A stretch of 37,777 nt of DNA. Origin: a virus. The stretch's first letter is position 1. Every line of letters starts with the position of its first letter. The DNA is taken from positions 1 to 37,777 of IMG/VR virus record IMGVR_UViG_3300031586_000373, one strand, 5' to 3'. Below are positions 7,807 to 14,272 of this stretch, one piece after another. The translations under genes and the position numbers were made by a program. The notes under the pieces are model-generated. The model saw only the letters and a program-made list of their open reading frames with translations. It ran no database searches and had not been told where the DNA came from.

Positions 7807-8424
7807 ATCAACCCGCAGTCAGTCGTTTCTGATCCTTTCACTGTCACCTTCATCCGCATCAAGGCCAAGCAGTTGTGCCGCCGCACGGACGTGTCGCGGT
7901 CGGATCTGGAGGACCTGCAACAGGAGATGAGGCAGTACCTGCTGGAGAAGGCCCACCTGTTCGACCCCGAGCGCGGCAACGTCGAGGCCTTCGTCACCAA
8001 CGCGATTAACACCTGGGTGGCGATCTACCTGCGGCGCCAGGATCGCGAGAAGCGCCGCGACGCCCACAAGGCGGCGTCCCTGGAGCGCACGCACGTCGAG
8101 TGCAACGGTGACGTCCGCCCCTTGGGCGAGACCATCCTCGAAGAGGAGGCCCATCGCCGGCTTCAGACCGAGTTCCGGTCTGACATCGAGCAGTTCGAGC
8201 TGCGCGAAGACGTCCAGCACGTCCTGGCCGCGCTCAGTCAGGACGAGCGGGACCTGCTGGCCCACGTCGCCGAGCATGGCATGACCAGCGCCGCCCGGGC
8301 CCGCGGCACCTCCCGCCGGCAGATCCGCAATGCCATGGCGCGCATCCGCCACGCCTTCGAAAAAGCCGGCCTCGGCTCCGAGGGAGCGGACCGCGCCGTC
8401 GCCGGCGGCATAGGTAACCCATAG
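7789..8424 (+). CDS. Sigma-factor-like protein of the phage
   Basis: A 211-residue protein resembling a small sigma70-type factor. Residues about 35-95 resemble region 2 (SDLEDLQQEMRQYLLEKA, FDPERGN, AFVTNAINTWVAIYLRR), and residues about 140-192 resemble region 4 with a helix-turn-helix (ALSQDERDLLAHVAEHG, TSRRQIRNAMARIRHAFEKAG). Region 4 normally contacts the -35 element, so it may direct phage genes. I chose GTG 7789 because GGGAG lies seven bases upstream; ATG 7732 would add 19 unusual residues and run through the hairpin. The final codons and stop lie inside the 19-bp repeat that recurs at 24,729. It could also act as an antitermination or regulatory relative of sigma factors; the sigma-like fold is the firmer part. 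Confidence 0.72.
   Translation: MDTNRSINPQSVVSDPFTVTFIRIKAKQLCRRTDVSRSDLEDLQQEMRQYLLEKAHLFDPERGNVEAFVTNAINTWVAIYLRRQDREKRRDAHKAASLERTHVECNGDVRPLGETILEEEAHRRLQTEFRSDIEQFELREDVQHVLAALSQDERDLLAHVAEHGMTSAARARGTSRRQIRNAMARIRHAFEKAGLGSEGADRAVAGGIGNP
8406..8424 (+). repeat. Copy 1 of a 19-bp repeat upstream of the recombination genes
   Basis: CGGCATAGGTAACCCATAG ends exactly at the stop of the sigma-like gene and recurs without change at 24,729-24,747. The core GGTAACC is palindromic and the flanks extend it to an imperfect 13-bp dyad (ATAGGT/ACCCAT). It lies 75 bp before the ExoVIII-like gene. Similarity upstream of the exact repeat is weaker (18 of 25 bases from 8388, including the first few bases of the exact repeat). 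Confidence 0.6.
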
Positions 8425-8498
8425 AGGGCGGCAAGCTACCGGGGGCCGCGGCACGGACGCCGCGGTCTCCGGGGAGCCCGGCAGAGGACATCGAGACC

Positions 8499-9332
8499 AT
8501 GGACGAACAAAACTGCAGCACGGACGACCTGGCCATCGACCTTGGCATTCTGGCCGCCGAATCGGCCGAGGAGTACCACGCCAAGGCGGGCGAGTTCCTC
8601 TCCAGCCACCAGTTGCTGGACTTCATCAAGTGCCCCTGGCTTCACCGCAAGAAGGCCCTGGGCATGATCGAAGAGAAGGACTCGCCCGCCTACCTCGTGG
8701 GCCGAGCGGCGCACGTCCGCATCCTCGAGGGCCGCGACGCCTACGAGGCGGCCTTCGCCCTCGGCGGACCGATCAATCCCAAGACCGGCAAGCCGTTCGG
8801 GTCGGCCACAAAGGCCTTCGCCGCGTGGGCGGCCCAGCAGGGCAAGCCGGTCCTCTCCCACGAGCAGATCGAGCTCATCGAGCAGATGGCCTCGGGCGTG
8901 GCCATGAACGACGCGGCGGTGGACCTGCTGCTCTACGGCCGGGCCGAGGGCGTGGTGCGGGCCGACTATTGCCGCGTGCCTTGCCAGGTGCGGCTCGACT
9001 GGGTCCATCCGCACCGGGGGATCGTGGACTTCAAGACCTGCGACGACCTGACCTGGTTCGAGGCCGACGCCCGCCGCTACGGCTACCACCGGCAGATGGC
9101 CTTCTACCGGGCCGTGTTTGCTGAGGCGCTGGGCGGTGTGTACGTGCCCGTCTACCTCGTCGCCGTGGAGAAGAAGGAGCCCTTCCGCTGCGGGGTCTGG
9201 CGCCTCAGCGACGACACCCTGACCATCGCCCGGCGGGAGAACGAGGCGGCCATCCGCCGGCTGGCCGTCTGCCGCCGGGAGGACCGCTGGCCGACCGGCT
9301 ACGAGGAGATCCGCGTGCTCGACGTGGCGTGA
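8499..9332 (+). CDS. RecB/ExoVIII-type phage exonuclease (PD-(D/E)XK)
   Basis: A 277-residue nuclease of the phage RecB-like/DUF3799 (exodeoxyribonuclease VIII-type) group. After an N-terminal SSHQLLDFIKCPWLHRKK segment and VGRAAHVRILEG, the PD-(D/E)XK core shows E150 (GRAEGVV), D167 (VRLDWV) and D177-F-K179-T. These enzymes resect duplex DNA 5' to 3' for single-strand annealing recombination. The gene opens a + strand series of recombination and replication genes and is preceded by a G+C-rich hairpin and the 19-bp repeat. ATG 8499 has only a weak GAG-type ribosome binding site. A single-strand annealing protein such as RecT is not obvious next to it; the ATPase and DUF669 genes may fill that part. 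Confidence 0.82.
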   Translation: MDEQNCSTDDLAIDLGILAAESAEEYHAKAGEFLSSHQLLDFIKCPWLHRKKALGMIEEKDSPAYLVGRAAHVRILEGRDAYEAAFALGGPINPKTGKPFGSATKAFAAWAAQQGKPVLSHEQIELIEQMASGVAMNDAAVDLLLYGRAEGVVRADYCRVPCQVRLDWVHPHRGIVDFKTCDDLTWFEADARRYGYHRQMAFYRAVFAEALGGVYVPVYLVAVEKKEPFRCGVWRLSDDTLTIARRENEAAIRRLAVCRREDRWPTGYEEIRVLDVA

Positions 9333-9414
9333 GCATTCCGCGCCCGGGCGGCTTGCGGCGGGTCCATCAAACGCGACGGCCGCCCGCCCGGGCGCATCGT
9401 GAGGTGACCGGCGA

Positions 9415-9457
9415 CCGGGGCCTCCGGGCCGCGAGGGAGCGCGGCCTGGGACCCCGG
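9415..9457 (+). other. Nested G+C-rich hairpin between nuclease and ATPase genes
   Basis: CCGGGG (9415-9420) pairs with CCCCGG (9452-9457), and inside them GGCCGCG (9427-9433) pairs perfectly with CGCGGCC (9440-9446). It lies in a 172-bp gap that holds no gene I can support. There is no T-run; it may be a pause or processing site, or merely a product of base composition. Confidence 0.3.
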
Positions 9458-9504
9458 CCCGGCCGAACGACATGACAAGAACCACCAGCAACAAGGAACC
9501 GCAG

Positions 9505-10239
9505 ATGGCACTCATGGACACACTGATCAGACAGACCACCCCGGCGCCGCCCAAGATGATCGTCTACGGCCAGCCGGGGGTGGGCAAGACGAGCTTCGCC
9601 GCCTCGGCCGGGGCGATCCTGCTGGACTGCGAGAACGGCGCCGGGGCGGTGCCGAACCTGACCCGCACGCCGTACCTGCAGGCCTGGCCGCAGATGCGCA
9701 AGTGGCTGGCCGAGCTGGCGGACACGCCGCCCGAGGGCGTCGCCGCCGTGGCCGTGGACACTATCGACTGGATGGTCCAGCGGATCGTCGAGCACGTGGT
9801 GCTGGACCTCGACGACAAGTCGCCCAGCGACATCACCAACACCCTGGGCACCGCCCACGGTGGGTACTTCAAGGCGCGGGAGATCGTCCAGAACATCGTC
9901 TACCGCGACCTGCTGCCCATGCTCAACGCCATCGCCGGCCGGGGCGTGGCGATCATCCTGCTGGCCCACGCGGCCAACACCAAGATGACCACCCCGGAGG
10001 GATTCGACCTGCGCCTGGCCGCGCCCGACCTTCCCCACTGGATCGCGCCGCCGTTCATCGAATGGGCGGACGCCGTGCTGTACGCGGCCCGCGACGGCGA
10101 GAGGCGCATCCTCAAGACCGAGGGGTCGAACGTCATCCTCGCCAAGAACCGCTACTCCCTGCCTGCCGAGCTGGAGCTGTCGTGGCCGGCACTGATGCAG
10201 GCCCTCACCGAGAGCACCACCCGCACCAAGGAGAACTGA
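9505..10239 (+). CDS. Phage RecA-like ATPase (AAA_24 / Sak4-like)
   Basis: A 244-residue P-loop ATPase with Walker A at residues 22-30 (GQPGVGKTS), a conserved LLDCENG strand, Walker B-like VAAVAVDTIDWM, and an IILLAHAANTK segment typical of phage nucleotide-binding proteins of the AAA_24 group, related to Sak4 recombinases. These act with single-strand binding proteins in phage recombination and replication. ATG 9505 is chosen because AAGGA lies eight bases upstream; ATG 9472 is in frame but without a clear ribosome binding site. The DUF669 gene follows after four bases, a pairing common in phage genomes and suggestive of a joint role on single-stranded DNA. Confidence 0.78.
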   Translation: MALMDTLIRQTTPAPPKMIVYGQPGVGKTSFAASAGAILLDCENGAGAVPNLTRTPYLQAWPQMRKWLAELADTPPEGVAAVAVDTIDWMVQRIVEHVVLDLDDKSPSDITNTLGTAHGGYFKAREIVQNIVYRDLLPMLNAIAGRGVAIILLAHAANTKMTTPEGFDLRLAAPDLPHWIAPPFIEWADAVLYAARDGERRILKTEGSNVILAKNRYSLPAELELSWPALMQALTESTTRTKEN

Positions 10240-10243
10240 CCCC

Positions 10244-10702
10244 ATGGCGAACCTGAACGGATTCAATGCCAACGACGTCGAGCCGACCACGACCCTCGAC
10301 CCGCTGCCGGCGGGCAAGTACCTGGCGGCCATCACCGCCAGCGAGATGAAGCCCACCAAGGCCGGCGACGGCAGCTACCTGCAGTTGGAGTTCACCGTCT
10401 TGGAGGGCCCCTGCAAGGGCCGGAAGGTCTGGGACCGGCTGTGCCTGACCCACCCCAACGCCCAGACGGTGAAGATCGCCCGCGGCAACCTGTCGGCGAT
10501 TTGCCGGGCCGTGGGCGTAATGCAACCCCGGGACTCGGTCGAACTGCACAACCTGCCCCTGGTGATCACTGTCAAGTGCAAGAAGCGCGAGGACACCGGG
10601 GAACTGAGCAACGAGGTCCGGGGCTACGCGAAGAAGGATGGCGCCGCCGGCCAGGGCCAGCAGGCCCCGGCCACCGACACCACCCCGCCCTGGAAGCGCT
10701 GA
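10244..10702 (+). CDS. DUF669 protein, probable phage single-strand DNA-binding protein
   Basis: A 152-residue protein of the DUF669 type: a beta-rich domain beginning with a PAGKYLAAITASE segment, continuing LQLEFTVLEGPCKGRKVWDRLCL and VGVMQPRDSVELHNLPLVITVK, then a flexible tail rich in Gly, Gln and Pro that ends PPWKR. The short tail after an OB-like domain resembles the layout of single-strand binding proteins, which is why DUF669 is usually thought to bind ssDNA. It starts four bases after the ATPase gene, so both are probably translated together. The function is inferred from family and position. Confidence 0.75.
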   Translation: MANLNGFNANDVEPTTTLDPLPAGKYLAAITASEMKPTKAGDGSYLQLEFTVLEGPCKGRKVWDRLCLTHPNAQTVKIARGNLSAICRAVGVMQPRDSVELHNLPLVITVKCKKREDTGELSNEVRGYAKKDGAAGQGQQAPATDTTPPWKR

Positions 10703-10713
10703 GGCAGGAGCCG

Positions 10714-11112
10714 ATGGAGCTGACGCTGCCATACCCTCCGAGCATCAATCACTACTGGCGCCGGGTGGGGCCGCGGACGCTGATCAGCCGGGAGGGCCGG
10801 GCGTTCCGCCGGGACGTCTGCGCCCTCCTGGCCGGGGGCGGCGCCCGCAAGCCGCCCGCCGGCGGCCGGATCGCCCTGTGCATGGACGCCTTCCCGCCCG
10901 ACCGGCGCCGGCGCGACTTGGACAACATCGCCAAGCCGACCCTCGATGCGCTGGAGCACGCCGGCGTGTACGCCGACGACGGCCAGATCGACCTGCTGGT
11001 CACCCGCCGGCGGGAACCAGCCAAGCCCGGCCGCCTCGACATCCGGCTCGATGAGTTTCCACTGAACCGCTGCCCACTGTGTGGGGGGCCGCTGAATCCG
11101 GAGGACAACTGA
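10714..11112 (+). CDS. rusA: RusA-family Holliday junction resolvase
   Basis: A 132-residue endonuclease of the RusA family. The start (LTLPYPPSINHYWRR) is typical, and the acidic catalytic set is present in PPDRRRRDLDNIAKPTLDALEHAGVY and the following ADDGQI. RusA dimers cut Holliday junctions, resolving recombination intermediates and branched phage DNA before packaging. ATG 10714 has CAGGAG six bases upstream, and the gene starts 11 bp after the DUF669 gene. The C-terminus carries one CPLCGG pair, an unusual extension that cannot by itself form a complete zinc site. Confidence 0.85.
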   Translation: MELTLPYPPSINHYWRRVGPRTLISREGRAFRRDVCALLAGGGARKPPAGGRIALCMDAFPPDRRRRDLDNIAKPTLDALEHAGVYADDGQIDLLVTRRREPAKPGRLDIRLDEFPLNRCPLCGGPLNPEDN

Positions 11113-11114
11113 GG

Positions 11115-11777
11115 ATGGACCGACCCCGGCGCATCTACATCGCCGGCCCAATGACCGGCCTGCCCGAGCACAACTTCCCGGCCTTCCACGCCGCCGCCGA
11201 GAGGCTGCGCCAGGCCGGTTGGGAGGCGGTCAACCCGGCCGAGAACTTCGACGGCCGCACCGACCTGCCCCGCGAGACCTATCTCCGCGCCGACATCAAG
11301 CTGCTGGCCATGTGCGAGGCCGTAGCCTTGCTGCCGGGCTGGGAGGAGTCCCGCGGCGCGAAGCTTGAGTACCTGATCGCCTGGGAGCTGGGCATGCCGG
11401 TCTTCGACGGCGCGACCTTGGAGCCGGTGGGCCCGAACCCGCCCCTGCCGGCGGTCAACCTGCACCGGCTGACCGTCGTTCGGGAGGAGGCGGCCGAAGC
11501 GCCCGAGTCCCTTCTGGATGAGGCCAAGCGGCTGACCGCCCAGGACCGCCAGCACGACTACGGCCACCCGTCGCAGGACTTCGCCCGCACGGCGCTGCTG
11601 TGGACGGCCGTGCTCGCAGACCGGCTCCGCGAGGGCCAGCACGTCACGGCGATGGACGTGCCGCTGTGCATGATCGCCGTGAAGCTGGCCCGCCAGGCCC
11701 ACCGCCACAAGCGCGACAACCTGGTGGACATCGCCGGCTACGCCTGCACGGCGGCCATGGTCGCCGGGGAGGAGTAG
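11115..11777 (+). CDS. DUF4406 domain fused to a DUF6378-like domain
   Basis: A 220-residue protein of two parts. Residues 1-100 match DUF4406: RRIYIAGPMTGLPEHNFPAF, DIKLLAMCEAVALLPGWEESRGAKLEYLIAWELGMPV, a fold related to nucleoside 2-deoxyribosyltransferases. Residues about 130-215 (AKRLTAQDRQHDYGHPSQDF..., then VPLCMIAVKLARQAHRHKRDNLVDIAGYA) resemble DUF6378, often seen in phages. Such proteins may act in nucleotide salvage or recognition; no reaction is established. ATG 11115 (two bases after the rusA stop, with GAGG upstream) is chosen over GTG 11079. The two domains are often separate genes, so the fusion is notable. Confidence 0.7.
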   Translation: MDRPRRIYIAGPMTGLPEHNFPAFHAAAERLRQAGWEAVNPAENFDGRTDLPRETYLRADIKLLAMCEAVALLPGWEESRGAKLEYLIAWELGMPVFDGATLEPVGPNPPLPAVNLHRLTVVREEAAEAPESLLDEAKRLTAQDRQHDYGHPSQDFARTALLWTAVLADRLREGQHVTAMDVPLCMIAVKLARQAHRHKRDNLVDIAGYACTAAMVAGEE

Positions 11778-12548
11778 ATGGCCCGGGGCGCCAGCAAGAC
11801 CATGCTCGCCTTCGGCGATGCCCACATCCCGCGCCAGAATCCGCGGGCCGTGGAGGTCTTCTGCCGCGCGGCCGAGCGGATCCGGCCGGACATCATCATC
11901 TGCCTGGGCGACCTCCTCGACTGCGGGCAGTTCTCCTCCCACCCTCTCACGCACGGCATGCCGGAGACGGACTACGAGGACGACCTCTGTCAGGCGAACG
12001 GACTGCTGGACCGCCTCCAGGCCGCCTGCGGCCGTCTGGTGATGGTCGAGGGCAACCATGAGTACCGGCTCGACCGGTGGGCGGCGGCCACGGCCGAAGG
12101 GCGCGGTGCGTACTCCATGCTCGCCCCGCGCACGCGGCTCACCAAGGGCCGCGCCCGTTTCACCTACGTGCCCTACGGTTCGGTCGGCGGCACGTACCCG
12201 CACTATCGTGTCAACTCGCGGATCATCGCCGTGCACGGCTGGTCGTACGCCAGGCACGCGACGAAGAACCATCTGCAAATCAGCCAGGGCAAGTCCGTCG
12301 TTCACGGCCACACGCACCGGGCGGACGCGAGCATCATCCAGAACATCTGGTCGCCGGGCCGGGTGATCCAGGCCCGTAGCGCCGGCTGCCTGTGCAAGCC
12401 CATCCCGCTCTACGGGACCGGCCGGCCCGTCGAGTGGGTCAACGCCTTCATCCTGGGCTATCTCGGCCGACGCAGCGACACGCTCTACACCATCCCGATC
12501 ATGGACCACCGCTGCATCCTGCCCGACGGCGTGGAGGTGGCGGCATGA
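11778..12548 (+). CDS. Calcineurin-like metallophosphoesterase
   Basis: A 256-residue phosphoesterase with the standard two-metal motifs: GDAHIP (D14, H16), GDLLDCG, GNHEYRLDRW and, near the C-terminus, a VHGWS His and the GHTH motif. It starts right after the previous stop and its end overlaps the helicase gene by ATGA. Phage-encoded members are usually placed near recombination genes and may process DNA ends, RNA or nucleotides; the substrate cannot be told from sequence. Soluble, no signal peptide. The motif set is complete, so an active enzyme is likely. Confidence 0.8.
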   Translation: MARGASKTMLAFGDAHIPRQNPRAVEVFCRAAERIRPDIIICLGDLLDCGQFSSHPLTHGMPETDYEDDLCQANGLLDRLQAACGRLVMVEGNHEYRLDRWAAATAEGRGAYSMLAPRTRLTKGRARFTYVPYGSVGGTYPHYRVNSRIIAVHGWSYARHATKNHLQISQGKSVVHGHTHRADASIIQNIWSPGRVIQARSAGCLCKPIPLYGTGRPVEWVNAFILGYLGRRSDTLYTIPIMDHRCILPDGVEVAA

Positions 12549-14272
12549 CCGAATCGCTGCTGTCACCACCACCGGCACCGACCATCACGCTGCGCCCGTA
12601 CCAGACGGAGGCGGTCGGGGCCGTCTACGAGCACCTTCGCACCCGCGACGACAACCCCTGCGTGGTGATCCCGACCGCCGGGGGCAAGACGCCCGTGATG
12701 GCCACGATCTGCCGCGACGCGGTCGGCCAGTGGAACGGGCGCGTCCTGATCCTGGCCCACGTCAAGGAGCTGCTGGAACAGGCCGTCGAGAAACTCCACG
12801 CCATGGCCCCGGATCTGTGGCGGCAGATCGGCGTGTACTCGGCGGGCCTCAAGAGCCGCGACACCGAGCACCTGATCATCGTCGCCGGCGTCCAGAGCGT
12901 CTACCGCCGGGCGGCGGAGCTGGACCGCTTCGACCTGGTCCTGATTGACGAGGCGCACATGATCCCGCCCGACGGGGACGGGATGTATCGAACCTTCCTG
13001 GCCGAAGCGCGGGTGGTCAATCCCAACGTCCGCCTGATCGGCCTGACCGCCACGCCGTTCCGGATGACCACGGGGATGATCTGCGGGGCCGGCAACCTGC
13101 TCAACGAGGTCTGCTACGAGGTCAGCGTCCGCGAGCTGATCGTCCAGGGCTACCTGTGCCCGCTCAAGACCAAGGCCGGCCGCCGCAAGGTGGACACCTC
13201 AGGCCTGCACATCCGGGGCGGGGAGTTCATCGCCGGCGAGGTCGAGGCCCTGATGGACGATGACTCGCTCGTTCGGGACGCCTGCCGGGAGATCGTCGAG
13301 CACACCGCCAACCGCCACTCAGTACTGATCTTCGCCGCCGGCATTCAGCATGCCCAGCACGTTCAGCGCGTGCTCGCCGAGCTCGGCCAGAAGTGCGGCT
13401 TCGTCTGCGGCGAGACGCTGGCCTTTGACCGGGCCCAGACACTGAAACGCTTCCGCGACGGCGGCTTGAAGTATCTGGTCAACGTCAACGTCCTGACCAC
13501 CGGCTTCGACGCGCCGAACATCGACTGCGTAGCCCTGCTGCGCCCGACCAACTCGCCGGGGCTGTACTACCAGATGGTCGGTCGGGGCTTCCGGCTCCAC
13601 CCCGGCAAGGCCGACTGCCTGGTCCTGGACTTCGGCGGCAACATCCTGCGCCACGGGCCGGTGGATGATCTTCAGGTCAAAGACCGCAGTGGCGCCGGAG
13701 GCGAGGCCCCGGCCAAGGAGTGTCCGCAGTGCCAAGCGGTGATCCACGCCGCCTACGCCACGTGCCCGGAGTGCGGCTACGAGTTCCCGCCGCCGGAGCG
13801 GCAGCGCCACGACCGCCAGGCCTCCACCGACAGCATCCTCTCCGGCGAAGTCACCGAGACGGAGTACGAGGTCACCGACGTCTACTACACCGTCCACGTC
13901 AAGCGCGGTGCCCCCGAAGATCACCCGCGCAGCATGCGCGTCGACTACCGCGTCGGCTTCAGCGACTACCGCAGCGAGTGGGTGTGCTTCGAGCACACCG
14001 GCTACGCCCGGGCCAAGGCCGAGGTGTGGTGGCGCGCGCGGTCGAATGAACCTGTCCCCGAGACGGCCGAAGAGGCCGTCGAGATCTGCCAGGCCGGCGG
14101 GATCGCCGAGACGAAGGCCATCACCATCCGCAGCGTTGCCGGCGAGAAGTTCGACCGGATCACGGACTACCAGTTGGGACCGATCCCGACGCGGCTGGAC
14201 AGCAGCGACGAGAGCGACCTCGAAGGAGTGCCTTCGGATTGGCCGCCGGATGACTGCGAGGTACCGTTCTGA
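12545..14272 (+). CDS. SF2 DEAD/DEAH-box helicase with C-terminal zinc ribbon
   Basis: A 575-residue superfamily 2 helicase. Walker A PTAGGKT at 43-49, DEAH at 135-138, motif III TAT at 168-170, motif V-like TTGFDAPN at about 318-325 and motif VI QMVGRGFRLH at 343-352 are all present. A zinc ribbon follows: C393-P-Q-C396 and C407-P-E-C410. Such phage helicases unwind DNA for replication or recombination, resembling the ResIII/UvsW-like group. ATG 12545 overlaps the previous stop by four bases and fits the start of the conserved LRPYQTEAV Q-motif region; an upstream ATG 12392 lies inside the phosphoesterase gene and is rejected. Its stop overlaps the replication protein by one base. Confidence 0.85.
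   Translation: MTESLLSPPPAPTITLRPYQTEAVGAVYEHLRTRDDNPCVVIPTAGGKTPVMATICRDAVGQWNGRVLILAHVKELLEQAVEKLHAMAPDLWRQIGVYSAGLKSRDTEHLIIVAGVQSVYRRAAELDRFDLVLIDEAHMIPPDGDGMYRTFLAEARVVNPNVRLIGLTATPFRMTTGMICGAGNLLNEVCYEVSVRELIVQGYLCPLKTKAGRRKVDTSGLHIRGGEFIAGEVEALMDDDSLVRDACREIVEHTANRHSVLIFAAGIQHAQHVQRVLAELGQKCGFVCGETLAFDRAQTLKRFRDGGLKYLVNVNVLTTGFDAPNIDCVALLRPTNSPGLYYQMVGRGFRLHPGKADCLVLDFGGNILRHGPVDDLQVKDRSGAGGEAPAKECPQCQAVIHAAYATCPECGYEFPPPERQRHDRQASTDSILSGEVTETEYEVTDVYYTVHVKRGAPEDHPRSMRVDYRVGFSDYRSEWVCFEHTGYARAKAEVWWRARSNEPVPETAEEAVEICQAGGIAETKAITIRSVAGEKFDRITDYQLGPIPTRLDSSDESDLEGVPSDWPPDDCEVPF

Noticed and set aside
8439-8470. G+C-rich hairpin (CCGCGGC with GCCGCGG) before the ExoVIII-like gene
   Set aside because: Seven-base G+C stems are common by chance at this composition and there is no T-run or clear relation to a start.
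10752-12578. 608-residue open frame on the - strand opposite rusA, the DUF4406 gene and the phosphoesterase
   Set aside because: It mirrors three well-identified + strand genes; long antisense frames are expected in G+C-rich DNA and its translation has no recognisable motif.
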